From positions 40,440 to 104,439 of the forward strand of contig NZ_MSSM01000028.1 of NCBI RefSeq assembly GCF_004123795.1: a stretch of 64,000 bases of DNA, given 5' to 3'. The position numbers were made by a program, and so were the translations under genes. Below, in pieces: positions 38,225 through 47,620 of this stretch (the first letter of the stretch is position 1; every line of letters begins with the position of its first letter). A model generated the notes under the pieces. The model searched no databases. It saw only the letters and a program-made list of their open reading frames with translations, and was not told where the DNA came from. This stretch comes from Lacticaseibacillus chiayiensis (lineage in GTDB: Bacteria > Bacillota > Bacilli > Lactobacillales > Lactobacillaceae).

Positions 38225-38830
38225 TTAGCGATGTGGATGCAATATGCGGTAAAAGCCATAACCCAGGATGGCGCCAATTAAATTAAAAATCACGTCATCA
38301 ATATCAGCTACTCCGCTAATCAGCATGAACTGCAACGTTTCAATGCTCAAAGAGGTAACAAGTCCGATCGCGATTGCCGAGCCCAGTCGTCGCCGGTGCG
38401 TGCTGATCCAGGGAATGCCAAATCCTAATGGCATGAACCAAGCAACGTTGCCAAGGGACTGATACCACAAATCAAAATGACTCGCTGCCTGCCTTAATTT
38501 CAACGTTTCAACAAGTGGATGTAAGTTAATCACCGAAAGCGGCCGATCCCAATGAAACGTCAATTGCCATGGGTAATAAACATCACGAAAAACCGTCAAC
38601 ATAAACAGTAAGATTAAATAGCCCATAAATAAACCCAGTTTAAGCTCATGACCAAATGATGTTCGTCGGTGAGTCGTTAACAACCAGACGCATCGTAATG
38701 CCGCAAATATCAATAGATAAAGGATTGTTTTGTCCAAACTATAAACCACTAACCGCACTAAAGGAAAATGGTTGACTCGGCTCAATGATGTGCTGTTAAT
38801 CCAATTGTAAAATGGCCCCAGAAAAAGCAT
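38225..38830 (-). CDS. VanZ family membrane protein
   Basis: About 201 residues with five or six membrane helices. The VanZ core is seen in LFMLTVFRDVYYPW, NVAWFMPLGFGIPWI and SLSIETLQFMLISGVADIDDVIFNLIGAILGYGFYRIL (C-terminal half). VanZ proteins lower teicoplanin susceptibility in enterococci, but most homologues have no known role. The start at ATG 38830 has GGAGG seven bases upstream, which removes 18 residues of the longest frame. Confidence 0.88.
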   Translation of the reverse strand: MLFLGPFYNWINSTSLSRVNHFPLVRLVVYSLDKTILYLLIFAALRCVWLLTTHRRTSFGHELKLGLFMGYLILLFMLTVFRDVYYPWQLTFHWDRPLSVINLHPLVETLKLRQAASHFDLWYQSLGNVAWFMPLGFGIPWISTHRRRLGSAIAIGLVTSLSIETLQFMLISGVADIDDVIFNLIGAILGYGFYRILHPHR

Positions 38831-39008
38831 CACAATACCTCCAGTTGTCATTGTAGCAAACCACTTCTCGGATACCCACAGCACGCCTGGATTTCACTAA
38901 CTTTTAAAGACTCCATAAGAATTAGTCAGTCTTGACTGGATCTGATCCACTTGCGGTATGCTGTTTCGGTGTGGAAATGTTATCTGACAAACTCAAAACA
39001 TGTTTAAT

Positions 39009-39142
39009 GGCTCAGAAACCTCTGTGTAAAGTCATTGGTCGCAATCGGGCTATCACCGTCAAAGCCCGCTTACACTTCCGGCCCATCTCACGCTCTGACT
39101 TAAACGCGTTCTCTGGGCCAGAAACCTGGCTGGTTCACGCTC
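39009..39142 (+). repeat. Palindromic intergenic repeat, copy E (divergent, composite)
   Basis: CTCAGAAACCTCTGTGTAA, TTGGTCGCAATCGGGC, then GCCCGCTTACACTTCCGG carry the core arms. The right part is doubled: CATCTCACGCTC followed after a second AACGCGTTCTCTGG by GGTTCACGCTC. The ltaS promoter starts two bases after the end. The 374-base gap 38831-39204 holds otherwise only short AT-rich sequence. Confidence 0.65.
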
Positions 39143-39143
39143 T

Positions 39144-39172
39144 TTGTGCAATTGCCTTTTTGCGGGTACAAT
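39144..39172 (+). promoter_or_regulatory. Promoter of ltaS
   Basis: TTGTGC and TACAAT are 17 bases apart, about 33 bases before the TTG start. Confidence 0.6.
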
Positions 39173-39204
39173 GACAAAGAACCAAGTGGAAAGGAGTTAC
39201 CGCT

Positions 39205-41463
39205 TTGAAACGGTTAAGACTCAATCGCCTTTTATTATGGCTACGCAATACTCGGATCGGCTTTTTGACGCTCTTGCTTATTTTATTGTGGGCTAAAACC
39301 CTTTTTGCCTATTTTTTTGATTTCTCGCTTGGCCTGAACGACCCCCTGCAATATACTCTGCTCATTCTTAATCCATTGGGAACTGGTATCATTCTGCTCT
39401 CGTTTGGCCTGTATCCCAAACATGCGCGGCGAGGTTATCTGCTTGGCATCATTGTTTACATATTAAGTACCTTATTATTGCTCGCCAACGTACTTTACTA
39501 TCGTGAGTTCACCGATTTTCTGACGGTGAACACCATTCTTGGCGTTTCAAAAGTCAGTCAAGGACTTGGCGCGAGTTCGCTAAGCATGGTAACGCCACAT
39601 GACATTATTTATGTGTTGGATTTTGCCCTCGTTGCGTTAACTTATCTGGGCTATAGCGTCTGGAACATTTGGCGCTATATTCACAACCAACCACTGAAAT
39701 GGCCGCATTTTGGCTTTTCCCTTGATACTAGCCGTATGCCTTTCCATTTACCGCAAGCAGTAACGGTGTTTGGCTTGGCCTTCTTCGCCTTGCTTACTGC
39801 TGCCAGTGAAATGAATCGCCCGCAGTTGCTAACCCGGACCTTTGATCGGAATTACATTGTCAAGTACTTAGGGTTGGCACCTTTTACGATTTATGATGCA
39901 GCAAAAACCGCACAGAACAATCAGGTTCGGTCCCAGGCAGACAGCGCCAATCTTGATCCGGTTTTGCAATACACACGTTCTCATTATGCTGCTCCCAACG
40001 CCAGTTATTACGGAGTAGCCAAAGGCAAGAATGTCATTATCATTCACCTTGAGAGCTTCCAGCAATTTCTGATCGGCCAGAAAATTGACGGCCAGGAAGT
40101 TACTCCATTTCTCAATTCGTTGATCAAGGAAAAAGATACGCTTAGTTTTAACAACTTCTTCCATCAGGTGGGCCTCGGTAAAACTAGCGATGCGGAAAAC
40201 ATGTTGGAAACCAGCACGTTTGGAATTGCCAATGGCTCACTGTTCAGCAGTCTCGGCACAGAAAACACTTTCGAAGGTGCCCCGGCCATTCTTAAACAGC
40301 GCGCGGGCTATACAAGCGCAGTCTTTCATGGTGGTTCTGCCTCTTTTTGGAACCGGGACAATGTTTATAAAAGCCTTGGATACGATGATTATTTTTCCGG
40401 TAACTTTTATAATCATGACGAAAAGGCTGCAACAGAATACGGCATTAAAGATAAGCTGATGCTTGCTGAAACGCCTAAATATTTGGAACATCTGCAACAG
40501 CCGTTTTACACGAAGATTATTACGACCAGTAATCATAATCCGTTTTATATCACCCAAGCAGATTCCGACTTTCCTGATGCCGGAACCGATGACGCAACAA
40601 TTAATGGCTATTTCAAAACGGCTCATTATCTTGACGAGGCGTTACGCGAGTTCTTTAATTACCTGAAAGCCAGTGGTTTGGAAAAGAATTCACTGGTTAT
40701 GCTTTATGGGGATCATTTTGGTATTAGCAACGATCGTAATCCCACTTTAGCTCCGTTATTAGGTAAGGATCCCAGTAAGTGGACAGCATTCGATAACGCA
40801 CAATTACAACGTGTTCCACTGATCTTCCACATGCCGGGCCTCAAAGGCGGCGTCAACAGTACGTATGGCGGTGAAATCGATGTTTTACCGACTCTACTGC
40901 ACTTGCTTGGCATCAGCAGCAAACGCTATGTTCAGTTTGGTACCGATTTGCTTTCAAGTCAGCATGATGACGTTGTAGCATTTCGAAATCATAATTTTGT
41001 AACACCTAAATACACTGTTTTAGGCGGCAAGGTTTATGACAACACAACCGGTAAACTTGTAACCATGACCCCTACTTTGAAAAAAACTATCACCAAAGAA
41101 CAAAAATCGGTCGATACGCGGTTAACTCTCTCTGACGATGTGGCCAATCGTAATTTATTGCGTTTCTATGTGCCATTGGGGTTCAAACCGGTTAATCCGG
41201 CGCAGTATGACTATAATCAGAGTCTTAGCAAGGTTCTGTCGATCGAACACAGTCTTGGTAGCAAGAGCACCAGTCTCTACAGTAAAAATAATGACCAATC
41301 AACTACCGATCTCTATCAGACCGATGCGCCTGAATTAGCCGATGACAAGCAACCCATCACAGATTTTCCAGAAAAAGTCCAAGCGCAGACTGAATCCTCT
41401 GCAAGTGAGTCGGAATCTAGCAGCTCAGAAACAGTCGACATTCGAACCAAACAAATCAAATAA
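39205..41463 (+). CDS. ltaS: LtaS-family lipoteichoic acid synthase (sulfatase-like)
   Basis: A 752-residue membrane enzyme. Five helices occupy about residues 12-195, followed by an extracellular sulfatase-type domain: NVIIIHLESFQQF (metal-binding Glu, near 282), the nucleophile threonine in LGKTSDAENM (near 326), LYGDHFGIS (Asp-His, near 502). LtaS polymerises glycerol phosphate from phosphatidylglycerol. A Ser/Glu-rich tail (SSASESESSSSETVD) ends it. TTG start behind AAAGGAG. The following two genes may be in the same transcript. Confidence 0.93.
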   Translation: MKRLRLNRLLLWLRNTRIGFLTLLLILLWAKTLFAYFFDFSLGLNDPLQYTLLILNPLGTGIILLSFGLYPKHARRGYLLGIIVYILSTLLLLANVLYYREFTDFLTVNTILGVSKVSQGLGASSLSMVTPHDIIYVLDFALVALTYLGYSVWNIWRYIHNQPLKWPHFGFSLDTSRMPFHLPQAVTVFGLAFFALLTAASEMNRPQLLTRTFDRNYIVKYLGLAPFTIYDAAKTAQNNQVRSQADSANLDPVLQYTRSHYAAPNASYYGVAKGKNVIIIHLESFQQFLIGQKIDGQEVTPFLNSLIKEKDTLSFNNFFHQVGLGKTSDAENMLETSTFGIANGSLFSSLGTENTFEGAPAILKQRAGYTSAVFHGGSASFWNRDNVYKSLGYDDYFSGNFYNHDEKAATEYGIKDKLMLAETPKYLEHLQQPFYTKIITTSNHNPFYITQADSDFPDAGTDDATINGYFKTAHYLDEALREFFNYLKASGLEKNSLVMLYGDHFGISNDRNPTLAPLLGKDPSKWTAFDNAQLQRVPLIFHMPGLKGGVNSTYGGEIDVLPTLLHLLGISSKRYVQFGTDLLSSQHDDVVAFRNHNFVTPKYTVLGGKVYDNTTGKLVTMTPTLKKTITKEQKSVDTRLTLSDDVANRNLLRFYVPLGFKPVNPAQYDYNQSLSKVLSIEHSLGSKSTSLYSKNNDQSTTDLYQTDAPELADDKQPITDFPEKVQAQTESSASESESSSSETVDIRTKQIK

Positions 41464-41538
41464 CATAGTGAATGCTCGCTTTAAGTTCACACTTTGTTCA
41501 AATTCTTTGCTTATACTGCTTATGAGGTGAACGGGTAG

Positions 41539-42285
41539 ATGCATTTCTTTGAGCGAACGTTCTCAGGTTTCCGTTATCATCGCCGTTATTACATTGTGAT
41601 GATGCTGCTGTCGGTTGCGTTCTGCTTGATCAGCATCATGCTGATCACAAGTGCAATGATCGACCAATCTGCACAAGGAGCCTTTTTGCAGCGTCTTAAT
41701 TCTTTTGGCGCTCAAAATAAAGAAGCTATTCTATTGAGTACTCAGGTTGGACAGGCACATGCCAAAATGGTTCAGTCCTCACAAGCATTGTTGAATCGAG
41801 TTTTGATCCTCAATGGCATCTGCTGGCTGATCGGGACAGCTTGGCTATGGCATCATCGCCGCTCTGAAACTGATGCGCTTTATTTAGTAGGCAAAAGCAG
41901 TATGTCAATTGGCTTGCAGTACGCTTTTGAAGCTTTCTTTAGTTTCTGGATCAGTTTTATGATCAGTGTCTTTTTGATCATTCTATTTAACGACCAATTG
42001 ATCGAGTTTCTAACCAGTGCGAACCGTTCCGTTTTTGGTCATCTGCTGCAAGAAGGCTATCAAAGTGTGGATATAAACAAGGCTTTTCGGCAATTATTTG
42101 CCCGTCACCTAACCGGATTTACTCGAGAAACTTTATTTTATTACGGCAGTAGAACTGATGACATCACTCAACCAACCGGCTTTCTGAAAACATTAGGTAG
42201 CGGAATGGCTGTGATTCTCATCACCAATCTTGGACTAGTGACCCCGCTTTCAATGATTCGCAAGCGTCGGGTCATGCCGCGTTAG
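41539..42285 (+). CDS. FtsX-like ABC permease-type membrane protein
   Basis: A 248-residue protein. It has four membrane helices at about residues 18-40, 88-104, 126-150 and 215-235, and starts MHFFERTFSGFRYHRRYYIV, like the first helix of MacB/FtsX-type permeases. Only a small soluble part (about 40-85) is present, and there is a cytoplasmic-type loop with RRSETDALYLVGKSSMSIGLQYAFEA between helices 2 and 3, the usual place of the coupling helix. The 189-residue protein 9 bases downstream looks like its ATPase partner but without the catalytic motifs. Function unknown. Confidence 0.6.
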   Translation: MHFFERTFSGFRYHRRYYIVMMLLSVAFCLISIMLITSAMIDQSAQGAFLQRLNSFGAQNKEAILLSTQVGQAHAKMVQSSQALLNRVLILNGICWLIGTAWLWHHRRSETDALYLVGKSSMSIGLQYAFEAFFSFWISFMISVFLIILFNDQLIEFLTSANRSVFGHLLQEGYQSVDINKAFRQLFARHLTGFTRETLFYYGSRTDDITQPTGFLKTLGSGMAVILITNLGLVTPLSMIRKRRVMPR

Positions 42286-42294
42286 GAGATAGCT

Positions 42295-42864
42295 ATGTTA
42301 TTTCGGTCAAAACAACTTGATGTGTATCGTGAAAATCTCGCGAAGCTTTTTGCCCCTAAAACGATTCAATACTTGTACGTGCCAGATGAAACATCACTGA
42401 ATGACTTGCGCGACCAATATATCAAGAACTTTGCAAGCGGCGGTTTGTTGAAACAACTTGCATTCATTAGCAGCCGTGACACAGGTATTCTGGATTACCT
42501 CAGCGTACGCAATAATCTGTACATCAACGGGCACAGCAAGAACACGGATTTTTTGCCGGAATGGCTGAATAATAATTCGCCAATTCTCGATCAACCGGCT
42601 GCCACATTGGACACCATGCAGCGGCTATATCTGCAATTCTATCGTGGTTTAATGGGTAAAAAGCGTTATCTGTTGCTAAGTGGTCGTGCCGAAGTATTTG
42701 ATCCGCAAGTTACCCGCGCTTTTTTAACCGAAGCTCATCGCGCCTTACAGCAAACTGACAGTTGCCTGCTTGTTTTGACAACGGATCAATCACTTTTAAG
42801 TGCCAATCCGCAAAATGCTTGGAAACAGCCACCGGTATTATCTTTGAATACCCTTGTTAAATAG
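42295..42864 (+). CDS. Degenerate ABC ATPase-like protein without Walker motifs
   Basis: A 189-residue protein. The string LKQLAFISSRDTGILDYLSVRNNLYI lines up with the Q-loop region of MacB-type ATPases (IGFVFQxxxLxxxLTxxENV); TMQRLYLQFYRGLMGKKRYLLLSGRAEVFDPQ lines up with signature to Walker B (QQRVAIARALxxxPxxxLADEPTGALD), with SG in place of the catalytic DE; CLLVLTTDQSLL matches the H-loop with T for H. No P-loop is found at the N-terminus. ATP hydrolysis is therefore unlikely. It probably works as a structural partner of the adjoining FtsX-like protein. Confidence 0.5.
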   Translation: MLFRSKQLDVYRENLAKLFAPKTIQYLYVPDETSLNDLRDQYIKNFASGGLLKQLAFISSRDTGILDYLSVRNNLYINGHSKNTDFLPEWLNNNSPILDQPAATLDTMQRLYLQFYRGLMGKKRYLLLSGRAEVFDPQVTRAFLTEAHRALQQTDSCLLVLTTDQSLLSANPQNAWKQPPVLSLNTLVK

Positions 42865-42895
42865 TCTGACTCAGGTGAATCCTGCGCTTTAAGTC

Positions 42896-42938
42896 AAAAA
42901 CCGACGCTAGACAGCAATTTGTCTAGCGCCGGTTTTTT
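42896..42938. terminator. Bidirectional terminator, pseudo-ABC gene and purB
   Basis: AAAACCGACGCTAGACA pairs with TGTCTAGCGCCGGTTTT over 17 bases with one mismatch, with T-runs on both strands. Confidence 0.9.
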
Positions 42939-42975
42939 AAGTTTTCACTTGATAAAGCGTGTTGCGGGCAAAAAG

Positions 42976-44271
42976 CTATGCTAATCCAACGCGCTTGAAT
43001 ATTTCGTCAACATGCTTGAGGTGGTAATGATAGTCAAAGGCATCATCCAAATCAGCCTTGGACAGACGGCCCATAATTTCAGGATCAGCCTCGAGCAACG
43101 GCCGAAAATCACGTTGCTTATCCCAGGCCACCGCTGTTTTTGGCTGGACCAGATCGTAGGCCCGCTCACGGCTCAAGCCACTTTCAATGAGTTTGAGCAT
43201 GACCCGCTGACTATAAATTAAGCCGTGTGTCAGATTCATGTTTGCTTTCATCCGTTCCGGGAAGACGTCCAGATGATCAAGAATGCTGGTAAAACGATGC
43301 AGAATATAATCCAGCAGGCCGGTGGCATCCGGCAGCATGATCCTTTCTGCACTGGAATGTGAAATATCGCGCTCATGCCACAACAAGACGTCTTCTAATG
43401 CTGGTGTTTCATAGCCGCGGATGACCCGGGCTAACCCTGAGACATTCTCGGAACCAATCGGATTACGTTTATGCGGCATTGCACTGGAACCTTTTTGACC
43501 CTTGTTGAAATGTTCCTCGACCTCGTGAACCTCCGTGCGCTGCATATGGCGGATTTGCAAGGCAAAACGTTCAACCGATGTCGCAATTAATCCAAGTGTC
43601 TGAATGTAGTGTGCGTGCAAGTCACGTGGCAGCACCTGCGTCGAGATTTCCTGTGCCCGAATGCCAAGTTGCTTCGTCACATAGGCTTCAACTGCTGGCG
43701 GGGTATTGGCAAACGTCCCTACTGCACCACTAATCTTACCCGCTTCAACATCACTAGCGGCATCTTCAAACCGCCGAATATCACGATTAAGTTCGGAATA
43801 CCAAGTCGCAACCACGAGACCGAATGTCGTTGGTTCAGCGTGGACACCATGCGTCCGCCCCATCATCACCGTATCCTTGTGCGCTTTCGCCAATTTCGCC
43901 AAACTCGTTTTTAAGGCATCCAGATCTGACCGCAGAATCTGATTGGCCTGTTTCAATAAGTATCCTTGCGCCGTGTCGACAACATCGGTACTGGTTAAGC
44001 CAAAATGAACCCATTTCTTCTCCGGTCCAAGACTTTCGGAAACATCGCGAGTAAAGGCAACCACATCATGATGGGTCACAGCTTCGATTTCATGAATCCG
44101 ATCAACATCGAATTTTGCATTGGCACGCAAGGTTTTGACATCACTGGCAGGGATTTCTCCTAACTTTGACCAAGCTTCGGCTGCCAAAATTTCAACTTCC
44201 AGCCAAGCAGCATACCGGTTCTTTTCTGACCAAATTGCCGCCATCTCAGGACGACTATAACGCGGAATCAC
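42976..44271 (-). CDS. purB: Adenylosuccinate lyase
   Basis: A 431-residue fumarase-family enzyme serving two steps of purine synthesis (SAICAR to AICAR and adenylosuccinate to AMP). The family signature is [23 protein letters not shown] (near residue 262); [14 protein letters not shown] and [11 protein letters not shown] are also typical. The GTG at 44271 gives [14 protein letters not shown], the standard N-terminus, behind GAGGAGG; nine codons of longer frame are not supported. It is the last gene of the xpt-pbuX-purK-like-purB group. Confidence 0.96.
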   Translation of the reverse strand: MIPRYSRPEMAAIWSEKNRYAAWLEVEILAAEAWSKLGEIPASDVKTLRANAKFDVDRIHEIEAVTHHDVVAFTRDVSESLGPEKKWVHFGLTSTDVVDTAQGYLLKQANQILRSDLDALKTSLAKLAKAHKDTVMMGRTHGVHAEPTTFGLVVATWYSELNRDIRRFEDAASDVEAGKISGAVGTFANTPPAVEAYVTKQLGIRAQEISTQVLPRDLHAHYIQTLGLIATSVERFALQIRHMQRTEVHEVEEHFNKGQKGSSAMPHKRNPIGSENVSGLARVIRGYETPALEDVLLWHERDISHSSAERIMLPDATGLLDYILHRFTSILDHLDVFPERMKANMNLTHGLIYSQRVMLKLIESGLSRERAYDLVQPKTAVAWDKQRDFRPLLEADPEIMGRLSKADLDDAFDYHYHLKHVDEIFKRVGLA

Positions 44272-44383
44272 AGGTTTTTCCTCCTCTAAGGTGAGCATGA
44301 CTTTTAAGATCCATGGGGCTCAGACCAACCCAATTAACAACCACGAACTAGCAAACTTGAAGTATTGTAGCCTGATAAGAACG

Positions 44384-45493
44384 TTACTGAATAACAAAAT
44401 GTCCGGTTGCGTTCACACTGTCTTTGATCGCCTTCAAATCGCCAACGATTTCAATTTCACCGACCAATTCGCCACCGTTTGGATAGAAAGCGAAGCGCCA
44501 ATCAGGCTTGATTTGAATCTGCGTCAATACCGCATCCATATCTTCTTGACGAAGCGGAATCGCAACGCCATCTTCAGCCAGTTCCAATTCCGGTAACGGC
44601 CAACCAAGAATTGCCCGCAGATGTAATTCGTATTCGGAAATGTCGCTGGTACTCTGCATGAGATGACCATACAACTTCGGCCCTGGGTAAACCCGTTTGA
44701 CGTACAGGGTACCGTTGTCCGCTAAGAAAAACTCAAGGCTGAAAATGCCGGTGTAATCAAGTTTCTTGGCAATTTTTTCGGCAATGCGTCGAATCTCCAC
44801 AATAACGGCCGGATCAACGTCAGCGCGGACCGATGAAGCTTTGAGTTGATGGTGGTCGAAATAATTTTGAATGACCGGACCGATTCGGATAGTCGTGTCG
44901 GCTTTTGCCACCATTACCGCGACTTCTTTGATGTTTTGCAAATAAGCTTCCAAAATGTATGGACGCTGCTGCAATAATTGTTTAGCGCGGTCCACATCAC
45001 CCGGAGCCGAGAGCAGTAATTGCTGATCAACTCCCATCCCCTTTTGAATTGGCTTCAATAAGGCGGGATAGCCAATCGTATCAATGGCTTCATTGATATC
45101 GCCCGGCGTGATCACTTGAGTATAAGGCAAAATATTCATGTTGAGATCGTCAAGAAAGACTTTTTCCAGATAACGATCCTGGGTGACTGTCAAAATGTCG
45201 CTTCCTGAAGGTAGTTGACTTGCGGTCGCTAACTCCGCTAAGATCGCGCCATCTACATTTTCATCAGTAAACGTCATTACCGTACTCATTTGCGTCAATT
45301 CCTTTAACGCGGTACGGTCATCTGACTTGCCAACTAAAGGAATATCGGCTTTTTCAAGCGCAATATCGGTTTGTTTTGGTGCCAAAACCACAGTCCGCAT
45401 GCCCATCAGGCTGGCTGTATCAGCCATGCGAAAGGCTGAAACTCCGCCGCCGATAATGCCAATAGTGGCTCCTGGACTAATAAATTGCGTCAC
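44384..45493 (-). CDS. PurK-like ATP-grasp protein lacking PurK signature residues
   Basis: A 369-residue protein with the overall PurK (N5-CAIR synthetase) layout: N-terminal ATIGIIGGG dinucleotide-like loop, ATP-grasp middle and the C-terminal SEYELHLRAILGWPLPE typical of PurK. But the PurK signature motifs are altered: GGGQLGRM is GGGVSAFRM, the YDGKGQ loop is KGMGVDQQ, and the metal/ligand site NExAPRPHNSGH reads VKRVYPGPKLYGH. No purE is adjacent, as would be usual. It may be a divergent PurK or a protein with another substrate. GTG start behind GCGAGGA; purB is 112 bases downstream. Confidence 0.75.
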   Translation of the reverse strand: MTQFISPGATIGIIGGGVSAFRMADTASLMGMRTVVLAPKQTDIALEKADIPLVGKSDDRTALKELTQMSTVMTFTDENVDGAILAELATASQLPSGSDILTVTQDRYLEKVFLDDLNMNILPYTQVITPGDINEAIDTIGYPALLKPIQKGMGVDQQLLLSAPGDVDRAKQLLQQRPYILEAYLQNIKEVAVMVAKADTTIRIGPVIQNYFDHHQLKASSVRADVDPAVIVEIRRIAEKIAKKLDYTGIFSLEFFLADNGTLYVKRVYPGPKLYGHLMQSTSDISEYELHLRAILGWPLPELELAEDGVAIPLRQEDMDAVLTQIQIKPDWRFAFYPNGGELVGEIEIVGDLKAIKDSVNATGHFVIQ

Positions 45494-45513
45494 ATTTGTT
45501 CCTCGCTTTGACT

Positions 45514-46842
45514 TTATTTATCTGAATCATTTTCATTTAAACCTTGATCAATCGGCATTTCCGGCGTCCGACTAGGCGAATTAAAAATCCAATTCAACAG
45601 CACGGCACTTAAGGCGGTCATCAAAATTCCTGATCCGAAAAGCAGTTGAATGGTCTTCGGCAGAAACTGGACAATATGTGGTTGGACAGTCACACCTAAG
45701 CCTAGTCCAATCGAAATCGCGGCAACTAACAGATTCTTATCATTTTCAAAATCAACCTGCTGCAACATCCGGATGCCCTGAACCGCCACCATACCAAACA
45801 TCACTAACATCGCACCTCCAAGAACCGGTGCAGGAATGATTGTGGCCAATGCACCAATCTTTGGTAACAGTCCCAAAATAATCAGGAAAATTGCCGAATA
45901 CATGACCGGTTTCCGGGTTTTAATGCCTGAAAGTTGCACCAAACCAACGTTTTGCGAGAAGGTTGTGTATGGGAAGGTGTTAAATAAACCGCCTAACATG
46001 ACCGCCAAGCCTTCCGCTCGATAACCACGTTTCAGATCGTCCGCTTCGATTTTACGCCCAACAATATCGCCTAGAGCAAAGAAAACACCTGTACTCTCAA
46101 CCATCGATGTCATCGAAATTAAAATCATCGTGACGATCGAACTCCATTCAAAATGCGGTACCCCAAAATAAAAGGGTGTCGGCACATGAAACCAGCTAGC
46201 TTCAATGACCGGTTGGAAACTTACCAAACCGAAAAAGCCCGCTAACACGGTACCGGCAATCAAGCCAACCAGAATGGCAATGGAGTGCAAAAAACCTTTG
46301 GCCCAAACGTTAATGGCCAGAATCAGCAATACAGTGAACGTTCCGACTAGCAGATTCGTCATGTTGCCGAAATCTTTGGCTGTCGTTGAACCTCCACCAA
46401 GATTCTGAAATGCAACTGGGATTAACGATAATCCGATGACCGTAATCAAGGAGCCGGTCACTAACGGCGGAAACAAAAAGCGCAGTTTTGAAAATGCCCC
46501 GCCAATCAAAAAGACAAACAGGCCAGCGACGATAATGGCCCCATACATCGTTTGAAAATTGAATTTCTGCCCGATCATGATTAACGGTGCTACAGCTTGA
46601 ACCGCACATCCTAAAACAACCGGTAATTTGATGCCAAAATATTTATTGCCAAATACCTGTAAAGCAGTGGCAACGCCACACATAAAAATATCAATCGAAA
46701 CCAGATATGTCATCTGTTCCGAAGTAAAGTGCAAAGAAGCGCCGATCAGAATAGGCACCAGTACCGATCCCGAATACATGGCTAACAAATGTTGCAGTCC
46801 TAGTGCAGCGGCTTTTGGATTGGAAATGCTTTTACTTTTCAT
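45514..46842 (-). CDS. pbuX: Xanthine permease, NCS2 family
   Basis: A 442-residue permease with about 14 membrane helices. QHLLAMYSGSVLVPILIG is the N-terminal family motif; SMVESTGVFFALGDIVGRKIEADDLKRGYRAEG and NTFPYTTFSQNVGLVQLSGIKTRKP match PbuX/xanthine rather than uracil permeases. It follows xpt by 8 bases, the same xpt-pbuX pair as in B. subtilis, and would supply xanthine to the phosphoribosyltransferase. Confidence 0.94.
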   Translation of the reverse strand: MKSKSISNPKAAALGLQHLLAMYSGSVLVPILIGASLHFTSEQMTYLVSIDIFMCGVATALQVFGNKYFGIKLPVVLGCAVQAVAPLIMIGQKFNFQTMYGAIIVAGLFVFLIGGAFSKLRFLFPPLVTGSLITVIGLSLIPVAFQNLGGGSTTAKDFGNMTNLLVGTFTVLLILAINVWAKGFLHSIAILVGLIAGTVLAGFFGLVSFQPVIEASWFHVPTPFYFGVPHFEWSSIVTMILISMTSMVESTGVFFALGDIVGRKIEADDLKRGYRAEGLAVMLGGLFNTFPYTTFSQNVGLVQLSGIKTRKPVMYSAIFLIILGLLPKIGALATIIPAPVLGGAMLVMFGMVAVQGIRMLQQVDFENDKNLLVAAISIGLGLGVTVQPHIVQFLPKTIQLLFGSGILMTALSAVLLNWIFNSPSRTPEMPIDQGLNENDSDK

Positions 46843-46850
46843 ATTCGCGC

Positions 46851-47429
46851 TTAGTCCTCCGGGGCAAAAATGACGTGACCATCTTCAAACGCACTGATTC
46901 TTGCCAAGGATTCAACCCGCACATGCTTATCATCCAGCAACTTGCGGCCCTTCTGAAAGGTCTTTTCAATGACAATGCCAACGCCGCTCAATGTTGCGCC
47001 GGCTTGCGCAATGATATCCATCAGCCCTTCAACCGCCTGACCATTCGCCAAAAAGTCATCAATAATCAGCACATTGTCATCGGCAGAAAGGAACTTGCGG
47101 GAAATGGCAATTTCATTGGCAGTCTTCTTGGTAAATGAATAAACTGTGGCGGTATATAGGTGATCCTTTAACGTCAGGCTTTTGTGCTTGCGGGCAAACA
47201 CAAGCGGCTTGTGAAACTCCATCGCCGTTGCAATAGCAGGGGCAATCCCGGAACTTTCAACAGTAAGGATTTTGGTGATCGGCTCATTGCTAAAACGCCG
47301 GTAAAATTCCTTGCCCAGATCAGCCATTAAATCGGGATCAACTTGATGATTCAGAAAGTTATCCACCTTCAACACATCTGTTCCGATAACTTGGCCATCT
47401 TTTTTGATCCGGTCTTCCAGTAATTTCAC
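46851..47429 (-). CDS. xpt: Xanthine phosphoribosyltransferase
   Basis: A 192-residue salvage enzyme that turns xanthine and PRPP into XMP. The N-terminus [32 protein letters not shown] and the PRPP loop [18 protein letters not shown] (near residue 125) are diagnostic. The GTG at 47429 has GGAG eight bases upstream; the longest frame would add 31 unlikely residues. It heads the operon with pbuX. The leader shows no purine riboswitch core that I can recognise. Confidence 0.95.
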   Translation of the reverse strand: MKLLEDRIKKDGQVIGTDVLKVDNFLNHQVDPDLMADLGKEFYRRFSNEPITKILTVESSGIAPAIATAMEFHKPLVFARKHKSLTLKDHLYTATVYSFTKKTANEIAISRKFLSADDNVLIIDDFLANGQAVEGLMDIIAQAGATLSGVGIVIEKTFQKGRKLLDDKHVRVESLARISAFEDGHVIFAPED

Positions 47430-47463
47430 CACAAGCACTCCTTCTATTTGTAAATTTTCAACA

Positions 47464-47492
47464 AGCTTACCATAAAAAACGCTGTGGAACAA
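47464..47492 (-). promoter_or_regulatory. Candidate promoter of xpt
   Basis: On the minus strand TTGTTC (47487-47492) and extended -10 TGGTAAGCT (47464-47472) at 17-base spacing, about 30 bases before the start. Confidence 0.45.
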
Positions 47493-47549
47493 TACAGATT
47501 CGGCGATTCCCGAACGAGACAAGTAGACGCTTTCACGACAATAAAGGAA

Positions 47550-47592
47550 GAAAACCCCTGTGATTTAGGGCTATTAAAGCCAAACAACAGGG
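47550..47592 (-). terminator. Terminator after the GH73 gene
   Basis: On the minus strand CCCTGT pairs with ACAGGG, with an inner GGCT/AGCC pair, then GTTTTC. Confidence 0.6.
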
Positions 47593-47608
47593 ATTGTGCG
47601 ATCATTAG

Positions 47609-47620
47609 AATACGAACATT
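47609..47620 (+). promoter_or_regulatory. PurBox-like 12-mer upstream of xpt
   Basis: AATACGAACATT matches AWWWCGAACWWT fully, the PurR site of lactococci/bacilli. A weaker half-site (CCCGAACGAG) is at 47506-47515. The 12-mer is 180 bases before xpt, outside the usual distance. Confidence 0.3.

Noticed and set aside
47430..47610. Purine riboswitch before xpt
   Set aside because: The conserved junction bases of the guanine aptamer could not be found; the visible hairpin fits the terminator of the GH73 gene.
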